A stretch of 64,000 nucleotides of DNA from Phyto melanocephala (lineage: Eukaryota > Arthropoda > Insecta > Diptera > Rhinophoridae), in assembly GCA_941918925.1 (NCBI GenBank), contig OW799233.1, positions 73,690,578-73,754,577 of the forward strand. Direction: 5' to 3'. The notes beneath the pieces were generated by a model that was not told the origin of the DNA, did no database searches, and saw only the letters and a list, made by a program, of their open reading frames with translations. The translations under genes were made by a program, and so were the position numbers. This document shows positions 10,957-21,376 of this stretch, in pieces (within the stretch, counting starts at the first letter, position 1; each line of letters starts with the position of its first letter).

Positions 10957-11864
10957 TTAATTTAAAGTTACAGACTACCTTGAAAAGTTTTTCACCTACA
11001 CGCTGGAATACTGTTTTCTATTTGCTGCGATCAGTGGAAACAAACTGGGTTGATATTTGTTCCATTCTTCAAGAGAAAAATGAGATGGGTAGAATTAATA
11101 ATATTAATTTAAGTTTTATTACCGCAGTTTTAAAAGTTTTGAGTCCTTTTGAAGAAACATCTAAAAAGTTGGAAGCCGAAAATTATCCAACACTGCCTTG
11201 GGTACACATATATATCCATCGGCTGAAGAAAGTTTGTATTATCAACCAAGATGACATCGATATCATTAAGACTTTCAAGCAGAAATTAACTAAGTTTTTA
11301 AACGAAGTGGTAATAAAAGACCTCAACATAATTCATAAAATCGCACTGTTTCTATTTCCGCCTACAAATAAACTCAAACAATTTACAGAAGAAGATAAAA
11401 ATGATATAAAAATTGAATGCAAAAAGTTACTAAGAAGCTATGTGGAAAATATAAATAATGATATATCATGCACATCTCAAATTTCATCATTCAACTCGGA
11501 ACTTCTTACAGACTTTTTACAAGAAACATCAGCATTAAATCCAGATGATAAAATAGAACAAGAACTTCGCCACTATGAAAATAAGGATGTGGCATTTAAT
11601 GACGATTTCGATGTTTTGAAGTGGTGGCATTATCACAATGCAGAGTTTCCTTTTTTGTTTAAATTGAGTTGTAAGCTATTAGCCACTCCGGCAAGTAGTG
11701 CTTCATCGGAACGAACTTTTTCAATGGCGAGAAATCTCATTGCAGAAAAAAGATCTTCCATTGGAACTAATTCAGTTACAGTAAATAAAATAATGTTTCT
11801 GCATTCCAACATGAAAAAAACAATTGTATATGATGAAATAGAAAGAGTAACAGATAATATTTAA
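10957..11864 (+). pseudogene. hAT transposase, C-terminal part (starts with a duplicated segment)
   Basis: 10957-11323 repeats 8266-8632, and then the protein runs on without a break to TAA at 11862-11864. It includes SPTRWNTVFYLL, a long helical region, and the hAT dimerisation/catalytic C-terminus: FLFKLSCKLLATPASSASSE followed by RTFSMARNLIAEKRSSI, where the Glu of SSER is the third catalytic residue. The open frame begins upstream at 10929 in gypsy-derived sequence, so a product from there would be chimeric at its first nine residues. Removing 8633-11323 would restore collinearity with the upstream half. Confidence 0.85.
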
Positions 11865-12682
11865 TTTGCCTCCACTTTTAACAAGTATAAGCGCTACCTA
11901 TACCTTATTTGTATGTTAAGTTTAACGCCTCTTATTTATAAAAATAAAACAGGTTTTAAAAGGTTTATTAAGCAAATTTTCAAAAAAAAAAAATAAATGT
12001 CATTAACCTTTTATAAACCTTTTTTAGTTTTTGTAAATAAGGCCGTAATATTTTTTTAATTAATTTTAATTACATAAAACTGAATTGATTTCATTTAATA
12101 AAAAGAAGCCCTTATTTTTAAAACGCATCGCATTTTTAATAGGAGTTTAACCCAGGTTGTACAAATTTTGTGTTTAATATCTAATAAGTAACGCTTTTTT
12201 ATGAATATATGTAATACAACAACTATAGTAAATAAAAAAGCATTTTAGCTAACAACTATAACATAAAGATTGCTAAAATTGATACACATCTAGTCATTTT
12301 TAGAAAAAAAAAGGAAGTAAAAAATTAACTTGTACATATATGAAAAATATTTAGGCTAAATTAAACAAAAAAATTTCTAATTATCAATAGTCTAAGAAAT
12401 AAATTTTTGGGTAATTACACAAATTTCAGCATTGCTGTGTAATACTACAAGTACCACATGAAGTGAACATAATTTTATAGGTACTTCTTTTTCATTGTAC
12501 CCATTTTTATATGTTCCTTTTTTTCGGAACATATTTCATCTACGGCTTCTGCATGTTAGTATTTATAAAAACAACAATCACTTCTCTTCACTGTTTGAGC
12601 GTTAAGCAAGAGAGCAAATAAATACTATATTCGACAGCGAGTTTCACATGTAAAGAAAAAAGTTACTCGTTGCAGACCTCTA
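11865..12682 (+). other. hAT 3' untranslated and terminal region; no gene
   Basis: AT-rich, with several AATAAA signals soon after the stop codon. It ends in the right terminal repeat at about 12671-12682. No other feature seen. Confidence 0.6.
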
Positions 12683-12690
12683 ATAAATAC

Positions 12691-12807
12691 ATATAAAAAA
12701 ATATTATATTATTTTTTTCATTATTTTAAGGCACATATATAAAAATTTTTAGTATGTTTTGTTTGCTATTTAAAAAAATACAAATTTTATAAAAACGTCA
12801 CTATTAC
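12691..12807. repeat. 135-bp tandem array, second part
   Basis: It continues the array interrupted by the hAT element ('attattttaaggcacatata', then 'cgtcactattac'). It is interrupted again at 12808 by the solo LTR. Confidence 0.65.
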
Positions 12808-13801
12808 TGTCACATTCCCTTTAATTCCCTTTTCACTATGTCATTTAACATTTTGAATCACAAAATTACCACAAGTAGCTTTTCTCACCGAACTAGCTCC
12901 TAACCTCAGGGTGGATACGACCAGCTACTTCTGGCATAGGAATGAACAAAAGTATTTTAATTAAAACGGATGCAATTTAAAACTCATAATGAAGACGAAA
13001 GATGTAACTCTTCTTACCTAGCTGCCCACCCTACCATTGTAACACAATCACAGATATATTATTATGTTACCCACCCATTTCCTTTTCCTTTGATCACACT
13101 TTACATACTTACACTAACACACTCACAGAAAACTCCTTAGCTGAGCATTATTTTATTCTATAACTCAAAAACAAAACAAAACATAGTATTTCTTTTTAAA
13201 CGTTATAATAATAATAATAAAATCCTTTATTTATAATCAAATCTTTTAAATTCAATCTTATAAATAATAAACAACTAATAAAAAAAATTAATCCCAAAAA
13301 TACATTCAATTTATACCCAACTAGGTTTTTTTGCCAATACTAAACAAAACGTAACAAAAATTACTACCTATCTTGAGAGAGAGATAATTTCCTTTTTTAT
13401 ACACGGTTAAAATTTCACCGTCAAGATCAAAACTTATATTAACGTAAGGATACGTGTGTTCGTAGTTTTGGGCTAACATTCATTAATTAATTATTTAATA
13501 TATATATTTTTTTTGCAGAAATTACAGTCTTCAAATTTAAACATTTAACTGATCATACAAATTCAACAAAATAAATTTAATTTAAACTTATACTTTGACA
13601 AAAAGAAAATTTATACAACAATTTTGTGGAACAAACAACATGAATAAAAAATGTTATATAAAAAGAAACAATCTTGTTTTATTTTTTTATTTTTTATGTG
13701 TACTATATAAATCAATTCACACATATATTATATAAGTGGGTTAAAGAAAATGAACTATATGTTTTAGGAACCAGTGCTTTTATAATCTAATAACATCTAT
13801 T

Positions 13802-13838
<37 letters not shown>

Positions 13839-14827
13839 TTCTTTTTATTTTATATTATATTTCTTCACTTAATAAATAATTATGTTTTTTTTTACTTGCT
13901 TTTTCTTTTATTAAACGACAAAAATTTCCTTAAAAATTTGGGTATCTTTTACGTAAGATTTATAGTAAACTAAACACCCTTTTAATATATTTTCTAACTG
14001 GAACAAACTCACCCACTTCACAATCTCATTGCAGAGTGCGTTGACCATAAGAAACCAATAAAATCCAAATAAACTTCTAAACGCCTTTAGACACTATTAA
14101 GGACCTCAGATCTTGCAGGATAACAGGATGAATTTTAAATCCTTCTTATTATCTCCGGCTTAACTTCGTCCTGTCCAGGCAATTTCTCTTCTTCCTTCTT
14201 ATTTTCTTTGGATTTAAATTTTCTTCTTGCTTGCCTCTTAATACTACAAGCTCTATCCAATCAATCCCCCTATAGATTTTTTTCTCGATCAGCTAAACCC
14301 TTTGCCTAATTTAAAAATGTTCTATTTTTCATCCTGTCTCCCTCTACTCAACAAAACCAACTTATCAACAATTTAAATCATATTATCCATCTCACCTGAA
14401 CTTAATACATACATAGGTTCATAACAATACATACATTCCTATATTAGACTTGGCAAAGATATAAGAATTATGCAGTTAAGGTCAATAACTACCTAACTCT
14501 CAGACTCCGTTAAAAATTTGCAAACCGTAAAGTAAATTTTACATTTAAATAGGATTTATGTTCATACCCATGCAAAGAAAAATATTAAAATTTACATACA
14601 AAAAATATTAAAGACAATGGCTGGCACATAATTTAAAACTTTATTTATTTTAAACCATCTTTCTATTTAGCCATAAAGATGCATTTACCAATATGAAGTA
14701 TTAGGTTCACATAATAACAGTAGGGATTGTCAATTACTTGTTGTTTCTCCTCTCTTAAAACATCTGATCGACAATATATATGAGGTTGCCATACACTTCC
14801 ATCACAAACAACCCCACTTCCGCTACA
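12808..14827. mobile_element. Solo LTR, about 2.0 kb
   Basis: The sequence starts TGTCACATTCC, ends CCGCTACA and is flanked by TTAC at 12804-12807 and 14828-14831. The 135-bp array resumes right after it. It has no coding capacity and no attached internal region. TG...CA ends plus a 4-bp duplication indicate a solo LTR, probably Ty3/gypsy or BEL. Its last about 505 bp also occurs at 8633-9137. Confidence 0.8.
13805..13838. repeat. (AT)n microsatellite
   Basis: About 30 bases of alternating AT inside the solo LTR. Confidence 0.9.
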
Positions 14828-14831
14828 TTAC

Positions 14832-14899
14832 GTACATACATAAATATGAAAAAATATTATAGGTATTGTTGTTTTGATTGTTTTAAATTACATACATAT
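14832..14899. repeat. 135-bp tandem array, third part
   Basis: Array sequence ('tacataaatatg', 'gttttaaattacatacatat') lies between the solo LTR and the gypsy element, confirming both insertion boundaries. Confidence 0.65.
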
Positions 14900-15140
14900 T
14901 GTTACGTTTATACCTTTTATAAACGTTGGATTATTTCCTTTAAATACCTTGAGTTATTTTATTGCAGTCAAAAACAGCTGAAATTAGTTATAAAATTAAG
15001 AGCACTTTATTTATTAAAATACACTCAGATATTGTTTTTATATCACTTTACTTATTACACTTATAGTTATACACTTTTATTATCAAACTCACTTTGATAC
15101 GCACTTTACAAGCTCTATTGTAATACTGAATCGATTAGCT
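14900..15140 (-). mobile_element. Truncated 3' LTR of the gypsy element
   Basis: It matches the first about 240 bp of 19205-19731, then jumps at 'gaatcgattagct' into integrase coding sequence. A 9-bp word, 'cgattagct', is doubled at the junction. The same junction is present at about 9450, so the deletion predates the segment duplication. Confidence 0.8.
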
Positions 15141-16033
15141 CGATTAGCTCCTCGACTCCGTTTTACTGGGCCCTTGGCTGCGATACATTGTGCGCAATTT
15201 GCTATCCAATCAGCTACAGATTGTTGGCATCCAACCCAATAGAAACGTTGCTTTATCTTTTCTATGGTTTTTGTTACACGAAGATGACCACCACTTGAAC
15301 CATTATGAAACTCCTTCAATACCTCTTTGACTTTAGAGGATGGCACCACAATGAGATTTGTTGTCGATTTACCATCAGTACTTTCCCATTTGCGATAAAG
15401 GCACCCGTTAATAACCTGCAGACTATTCCATAGCGCCCAGTATGATTTCATCAGTGGACTTTCCACTGATATTTGGTTACGGGTTGGCCTTTTGTCTGCC
15501 TCCTTTGCTGACATAATTTTTGCCAGTATGGGATCGTCCCTTTGCACCGCCGACCAGTCGTCACTTGTCTCTATATGTGTTAGTCGAACGTCGACGACAC
15601 ATTCTTTTCCTTCAGCTTTTGCACAATGTTTGCACTCCAATTTGCACGGTCTTCGGGACAGTGCATTTCTGTGCTCAATGCTGATATCGTAGCTCTGGAG
15701 ACGTTCAATCCAACGGGCTAGCTGTCCTTCAGGTTGTTTGAATTGCAGCAACCATCTGAGTGCAGAGTGATCGGTTCTTAATTCAAAGTGTTGTCCATAC
15801 ATGTATTTGTGGTAATGCTTTACACACTCTACAACTGCCAGAAGCTCTTGACGTGTTACACAATAATTTCTTTCAGGCTTCGAGAGTGTTCGACTGTAGT
15901 AGCCTATCACCTTTTCTGTTCCATTAACAACCTGCGAAAGAACACCACCTATCCCGTAGCCACTCGCATCGCTATCCAATACAAATTTCTCCCCAGCGAT
16001 GGGATATGCTAAAACTGGTGCTACGCATAACAA
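15089..16033 (-). pseudogene. Gypsy RNase H and integrase zinc domain, truncated
   Basis: KFVLDSDASGYGIGGVLSQ and NYCVTRQELLAVVECVKHY, with the TDHSALRWLL strand, identify Ty3/gypsy RNase H. After a spacer, HNGSSGGHLRVTKTIEKIK, YWVGCQQSVADWIANCAQC form the HHCC integrase domain. The next about 17 residues (ANRANRFSITIELVKCVSK) come from LTR sequence read in frame, so there is no D,D-35-E core. The first Met at 16033 is internal; RT sequence lies upstream in other frames. Confidence 0.85.
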
Positions 16034-17720
16034 CTCCTTCAGCTTCTGGAATGCTTGTTCTTGTGCTTCAGCCCACAGGAATGGTCGTGACTTCTTGGTG
16101 AGCTCATGTAGACTTGCAGCGACACAAATCGCCTGTAGTGGTACAGAGGCCTAGAAAACTACGTAACTCATGAAGATTTTTCGGGCGAGGCCAGTCCTTC
16201 ACAGCTTGAACTTTATCTTCGTCAGTTGATATACCATCCTCTGCGACTCGATGTCCCAGGTACTTTACCTCTTTCTGGAAAAATGCACATTTCTTGGCGC
16301 TTAGTTTAAGTCCAGCCGCTGATATTCGTTTAAGAACTTCTTATAGATTTTTCAGGTGATCGTCAAAACTTTTACCCATGACAATTATGTCATCAAGATA
16401 CACCAGGCATGTCCTCCAATGAAGTCCCCTTAATACGCGTTCCATTAATCGCTCGAATGTGGCTGGAGCGTTGCATAGTCCAAATGGCATCACATTAAAC
16501 TGCCATAGCCCGTCACTTGCACTAAAAGCTGTTTTCTCCTTATCTCTATTAGATATTTCTACTTGCCAATAACCACTTTGCAGGTCTAAAGTAGAGAACC
16601 ATTTTGTTCCAGCTAGCGTGTCCAGAGTGTCATCTATCCTTGGTAGTGGATAACTCTCCTTTTTAGTGACGTCATTCAGTTTTCTATAATCGACGCAAAA
16701 TCTTGTGCTGCCATCTTTCTTTTTTACCAAAACTACCGGTGAGCTCCAAGGACTTGAAGAAGGTTCTATTACTCCATTCTGCTCCATTTCATTGACAAGC
16801 TCTTTGACTTCATTACGTTTCGCTAGAGGAATACTTCTAGGAGCTTGTTTTATAGGCCTTGCATCACCGGTATTTATCTGATGTTTCACAAGTGATGTTC
16901 TACCTTGATGTTGACCTTTTAGAGCGAAGTTGGATGCATGTTTTCTGAGTAGCTGTTTTGCTTTATTTCTATCGGGCGGCGATAATCCTTTAACCCACTT
17001 CTCTACGTATTCTGCTAGCATCTCCTGCTCTTTGTTTGACATACTGACAGGACCCGATTTCATTTCGCAATTAATTATTGCCTCAGCTTTAGCACATTGA
17101 CCTAATTCTGATTTTGGCTTGACGACTTTTTCACAGGCGGAAAGGTTAAGCATTCTTACAGGGACTCTTCCGTCGTTGCTGGTTTTGACAAGGGCTTTTG
17201 CTGTTATTAAGTCACTTTTTATATCGGTTTGCTCTACCACCCACAACTGGTTGTCCACACAATCTCCCTCTATACGCGCCCATACTACACTTTCTGACTG
17301 TGGTGGTATTTTCTCATATTCTGTAGCAACTAGTTTCCTTACATGTACCTTATTTTCATAACCAACATCTAGGGGTATTTCAACATTCCTCCAAATCATT
17401 ACCTTCTGCCCCATGTGCATATTAATGCCATGACCAATCATAAAATCTGTACCGATGATTACTTTGTCCACAATGTCGGCAACGATGAATACATGATTGA
17501 CAGTTATGTTGGCAATAGTTACTTTTACGATTATTTTACCATAGACAGTAGCAGGCTCCCCAGTAGCTGTTCGCAGATTTACGCCACATAACGGTTCGAT
17601 TGTGTTCTTTACTAAATCGGGTCTGATAATAGACTGAGATGCTCCTGTGTCTATGGTAAAAATATGCCTTCGACCATTGATATACCCACAAGCGGTAAGG
17701 TTGCTATTTTTCTGCTGCAT
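16034..17720 (-). pseudogene. Gypsy protease and reverse transcriptase
   Basis: 16341-17720 is open. FTIDTGASQSII is the aspartic protease active site, and VIIGTDFMIG its partner strand. After a linker, RT shows PRSIPLAKRNEVKELV, SPWSSPVVLVKKKDGSTRF, DLQSGYWQV, MPFGLCNAPATFERLM and the intact catalytic YLDDIIV. A TAA at 16341 interrupts the frame; RT thumb sequence continues beyond it to about 16130, where a second frameshift separates it from RNase H. It would process Gag-Pol and copy RNA to cDNA in the particle. No longer functional without repair. Confidence 0.85.
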
Positions 17721-17788
17721 AACTGATATGGAGATTGTGGGGCCCTCGGTTATGGAAGCTAGCTCTTGCCCCGTAGTGCTAGCTCGTT

Positions 17789-19152
17789 TTAGTTTAACGG
17801 TGACTCATTTGATGAATTCGTGTTTGCCCGTTTGCTGTTTCCAGGTGGCGAAACAGATCTAGCCCGCTTCCTTGGTGATTTACAATTTCGTTGAAAATGT
17901 CCACTTTTACCACAATTATAGCATTTGGCTTTGCCTTGCCTTTCCTCTAACGCCTGTATAACTGCATTTTTAATCTCATTGACTATATCTCCGTCTTTTT
18001 CCGCAGAAAATTCGAGATTTCTCGCCTTGCATATTTGTGTCCTAGAAAGTAATTTTGCTGTCTCCTGTGTCAGCGCGTATGCTACGGTTTCTGCAAACGT
18101 TGATTTATGTATGCCAAACACCGCGTGCTTTATTTCGGGATCACGTATTCCATTAACGAACGTTTCAATTTTAAACTGATCCAAAAATGGGTGATTTTCA
18201 CCTGGATATGTCAGCTGCACCAAACGCTCGATCTCTGTTGCGAAATCTTGTAACGACTCGTTAGCTTTTTGTATTCTGCCTCGCAATTCCATTCGGTATA
18301 TATCTCGTTTGTGCTCGCCGCCATACTTACGTTGTAGCGCCACCATTGCAGCCAATGGGTATACTTTCTAGAACTTGTGCTGCGTTACCTTTTAATGCCA
18401 AAATCAACTCTAAAGCCTTTTCTTCATTGTTCCACATATTTCTATTGGCAACTGTCTCAAACTGAAATTTAAAAACATTAAATGGTGCGCTGCCGTCAAA
18501 AGTAGGGGCCTTTATTCTACTCGAGATTTCTGGAACTATCCGCACTGGTGCCTCGTGACATTGGATATCGTTAATTTTTATTTCCAGATTCTTAAATTTT
18601 TCGTCTTGTAATTGCAATTTCTCATCAACATTTTTTTACTTGTAACTGCAATTTTTCGTTAACGTCTTTAACTTGTTTTTCAATGCAATCGACTCTGTTG
18701 TTCACTGCTTCAGAAATTTCCTGAAGTTTCTCGTTCGTAGCTCTAGCTGTTTCTTGCACTTCTTCTTTAACTTCAGCTAATAATTTTTCATTATTAGCTC
18801 TAGAAGATTCTTGAACTTCGGCTAATAATTTTTCATTATTAGCTCTAGAAGATTCTTGAACTTCGGCTAATAATTTTTCGTTACTGGCTTTAGAATTTTC
18901 TTGAACTTCCTGGAATTTTATTTCCATCATAGCAGCAAGCATTGTACTCAAATCCATGTTGTTTGTGGTTGCACGAGTGGAAACTTCCATTTCTTCTTTT
19001 TCGTCAAACTCGTAACCCTCAATGTCAATATTACGCCGCTTAAATTCATCTAGAAGTCTCTTTTGCAATTCTACTTTATTACCTGTTGTCAACAATGCCA
19101 GCTTACTCAATTCCTTTTTGAGTTGTTCTACTTTAAGTTCCTCAAACTTCAT
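17789..19152 (-). pseudogene. Gypsy Gag with SAP-like N-terminus, coiled coil and zinc knuckle
   Basis: The first Met at 19152 begins KFEELKVEQLKKELSKLAL followed by NKVELQKRLL, a SAP-motif-like helix pair. Then comes a repeated heptad-rich segment in which 'NNEKLLAEVQESSRA' recurs three times. After a frameshift near 18620 (A7 run) the capsid-like region continues at 18617-18327; after a second shift near 18355 it continues to a zinc knuckle CYNCGKSGHFQRNC and a basic tail. Gag therefore lies in three frames. A SAP-like domain in an insect gypsy Gag may suggest nucleic-acid or nuclear targeting (inference). Confidence 0.8.
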
Positions 19153-19187
19153 GTCTGCTTTTTATTATTATTTTTTTTTATGCAATT

Positions 19188-19204
19188 TCACTTCTGACAC
19201 CAAT
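19188..19204 (-). promoter_or_regulatory. Primer binding site of the gypsy element
   Basis: Directly inside the 5' LTR the minus strand reads AT then TGGTGTCAGAAG, the position and TGG start of a tRNA primer binding site. Confidence 0.65.
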
Positions 19205-19731
19205 TGTTACGTTTATACCTTTTATAAACGTTGGATTATTTCCTTTAAATAAACTTTGAGTTCTTTTATTGCAGTCAAAAACAGTTGAAATTAGTTATAA
19301 AATTAAGAGCACTTTATTTATTAAAATACACTCAGATATTGTTTTTTTTTCACTTTACTTATTACACTTATGATTACACACTTTAATTATCAAACTCACT
19401 TTTATACACACTTTATAAGCTCTATTGTAATACTGAATCGATAAGCTGTGTTGTTCGGCTATTTATAGTAATATAGTGGTGTTCGGTAACATTCGACAAA
19501 GTTCTCGTTTGTACATTCTAGTACATTCGAAACCCGTTACATTTAAATTAAGACGTTAAGTAATATGCACGAATAATAGAAGTGCCAAAAAGTATGCTAC
19601 ACATAATAACAAACATCATTTTCGAACAACCAACGAAATAAACTAATACAAATAAAACTACAGTAACTTAAACTACTACAACTAAACTAATTATAATGTA
19701 AATTAAGCTATTTAAAAAGAAATCTGTAGCA
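19205..19731 (-). mobile_element. 5' LTR of the gypsy element
   Basis: On the plus strand it begins 'tgttacgttt' and ends 'tctgtagca' (527 bp), followed by the ATAT duplication and the resumed tandem array ('gtacatatctttg'). Confidence 0.8.
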
Positions 19732-19735
19732 ATAT

Positions 19736-20060
19736 GTACATATCTTTGTGAAAAATTAAAGGAACTTTTTTCAAAAATTTTTATAAAAATTCACTTTTAT
19801 GTACGTATGTATTTACATAAATATAAAAAAAAATAATATTATTTTGCTGATTGTTTTAAGGCACATACATACAAATTTTTAATATATTTTTTTGTAATTT
19901 TAAAATATAAAAATTTTATAAAAACTTCACTATTATGTCATACATAAATATAAAAAAATATTATATTATTATTTTAATTGTCAATTTAATTGTTTAAGGT
20001 ACATACATACATATCTTTGAAAAATTAGAGGAACTCTATTCAAAAACATTCAAAAAAGAT
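19736..20060. repeat. 135-bp tandem array, last part
   Basis: Two to three further units, about 135 bp apart ('cacttttatgtacg' at about 19792, 'cactattatgtcat' at about 19927). Confidence 0.7.
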
Positions 20061-20209
20061 CACACAAATTACTTAAATAAAAAATATTCGATTGAATGTA
20101 CATTATTGCAATTAATTTTCTCAACATCTTGCGACCCAAGTGCTTGACAGGCATCTGTTTAGAATACACATTTGTACATATTTGCATATATAAATTTTAA
20201 ATTTATGAG
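20061..20209. other. Short non-coding flank of the EnSpm-like second gene
   Basis: No feature recognised. Confidence 0.4.
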
Positions 20210-20980
20210 TTACCTGTCAAGGCGTGAAAGAAAACCTCAAAGTCTTTTAATCTTTTTTCCCATGAACTCCTTCTAAATTTATGTCCATGCACAAATTTAT
20301 TGACATTATTTCTGTTAAAGTTTTTGGTAGGCGCCCCTTCAATTGTGACTTCATTGTATTTATCTGCAGAAAGTAATAAGGTAATTATATACATAAGTAC
20401 ATATATATAAATACAATTGAGTATTCAATAAGAAAGCTTACATAAGCTTCACGATTGTCTTCACTAATGCTGCTATTTAGTTCATTCAAGCCATTTATAT
20501 TTTTTACAGGGAATGTAGGGTGTAAATTTTTATTAGTTTCTTCTTGGTGTAGAATCCTCTCTGATAAAACTTTTTGTTCAGCCAAGGCTTTCATTATGAC
20601 GCCGTTTTGGTTCACAATAATTTCTGTAAATAGATAATGATGATAATTATGTATAAAATAATAAAAGATAATATTTTTTTTTAATAATTACCTTGAATAT
20701 TTTGTATTGTATCTGAAAGTGTAAAATATATTGGTAAATATGAAGTTTGATAGATTTTTATAAATCGAATCTTACTGTTTATCTGCTTAAAGTTTTCATC
20801 AAAATATTTGGAAGAATTTGGACATGGCTCCGTTTTTCCTTGATCTGTAATATAGTTTATTAATGCAAGTAATAAAAATTAGGAAATTAGTATAATAATT
20901 AGTAATTTTTATTGTTATTACTTACATGGTGCAATTGATTGTAAGCCAATCTTACAACGAGTAATTTGTGGAAGCGACAT
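20210..20980 (-). CDS. Multi-exon second gene of the EnSpm-like element, possibly DUF4806-like
   Basis: Canonical splice sites define five minus-strand exons. Exon 1 begins ATG at 20980 (MSLPQITRCKIGLQSIAP). It is joined at 'gtaagt...ttacag' to exon 2 (QGKTEPCPNSSKYFDENF), at 'gtaag...tttcag' to a 7-8 residue exon (NTIQNIQ), and at 'gtaatt...tttacag' to exon 4 (EIIVNQNGVIMKALAEQ..., 20592 to about 20442, with TFPVKNINGLNELNSSI). Then 'gtaagc...ctgcag' leads to exon 5 (about 20364-20212), which ends at 'cag|gtaact'. All joins keep phase through exon 4. Exon 5 in that phase reads MKSQLKGRLPKTLTEIM then hits a stop, while another frame is open, so it may carry one indel. The 'FPxxxxxxLxELN' block recalls DUF4806 proteins found with such transposons (weak). 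Function unknown. Confidence 0.5.
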
Positions 20981-21050
20981 CTAGATTTTTTAACGAAAAT
21001 TATGTATGTATGCAAAATGAGTTTATGTATGTGATTGCTTTAAGTTTTTA
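20981..21050. other. Intergenic/intronic gap between EnSpm-like gene 2 and the transposase C-terminus
   Basis: Short AT-rich spacer; no independent gene seen. Confidence 0.4.
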
Positions 21051-21376
21051 TTACTTGCAGCCATGCAAGAGTGGCACTAAAAGGTATTTATTACCAAATG
21101 GAAAGCCTGCAAATTTTAATTCAATATTTTCTATGTTGAAAGCTTCTTCATCACCCAAATCATTCAGATCAACTACACAAGTGCCTAAAACATTAGCTGA
21201 ATTTAATGGTTCTTGAAAACTCGCTATACTTCGAAATCGGCGACCTTTTATTGACAAAGAGCAATTAAACGAGAAACCTGTAATCTGAATTGGTATAAAC
21301 GGTCTAATAGCGCAAAAATTGTTAGGGCAAACAGTAGTAAAGAAATATTCAGGAGTTTGCACACTAACAATAACCC
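21051..21376 (-). pseudogene. EnSpm-like transposase, C-terminal domain
   Basis: It reads GVIVSVQTPEYFFTTVCPNNF, RPFIPIQITGF, RRFRSIASFQEPLNSANVLG, NIENIELKFAGFP and YLLVPLLHGCK. This pattern (NNFC..., F..P..S..LG..., I..I..KF...P, PLLH) is the usual C-terminal region of arthropod EnSpm-like transposases that also carry a 'WKATEFRQFLLYTG' block. It was separated from the middle part (24628-25491) by the repeat at 21377-24626. The stop after HGCK could also be a splice site ('gcaagtaata'). Confidence 0.65.

Larger units (their letters stand above)
6407..12682 (+). mobile_element. hAT-family DNA transposon (Hermes/hobo-like) with internal duplication
   Basis: A perfect 8-bp duplication, ATAAATAC, flanks the element (6399-6406 and 12683-12690). 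The terminal repeats are imperfect, TAGAnnnCTGCA at both ends, as in many hAT elements. The interior encodes a BED-finger/hAT transposase on the plus strand. A rearrangement at 8633-11323 splits the gene. The target was the 135-bp tandem array. Confidence 0.9.
14900..19731 (-). mobile_element. Ty3/gypsy LTR retrotransposon with integrase core deleted
   Basis: The 5' LTR (19205-19731) and the left end (from 14900) share 'tgttacgttt'. A 4-bp duplication, ATAT, flanks the element at 14896-14899 and 19732-19735. gag, protease, RT, RNase H and the integrase zinc domain lie in order on the minus strand. The integrase core, the 3' end of pol and about half of the 3' LTR are deleted. Confidence 0.85.
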
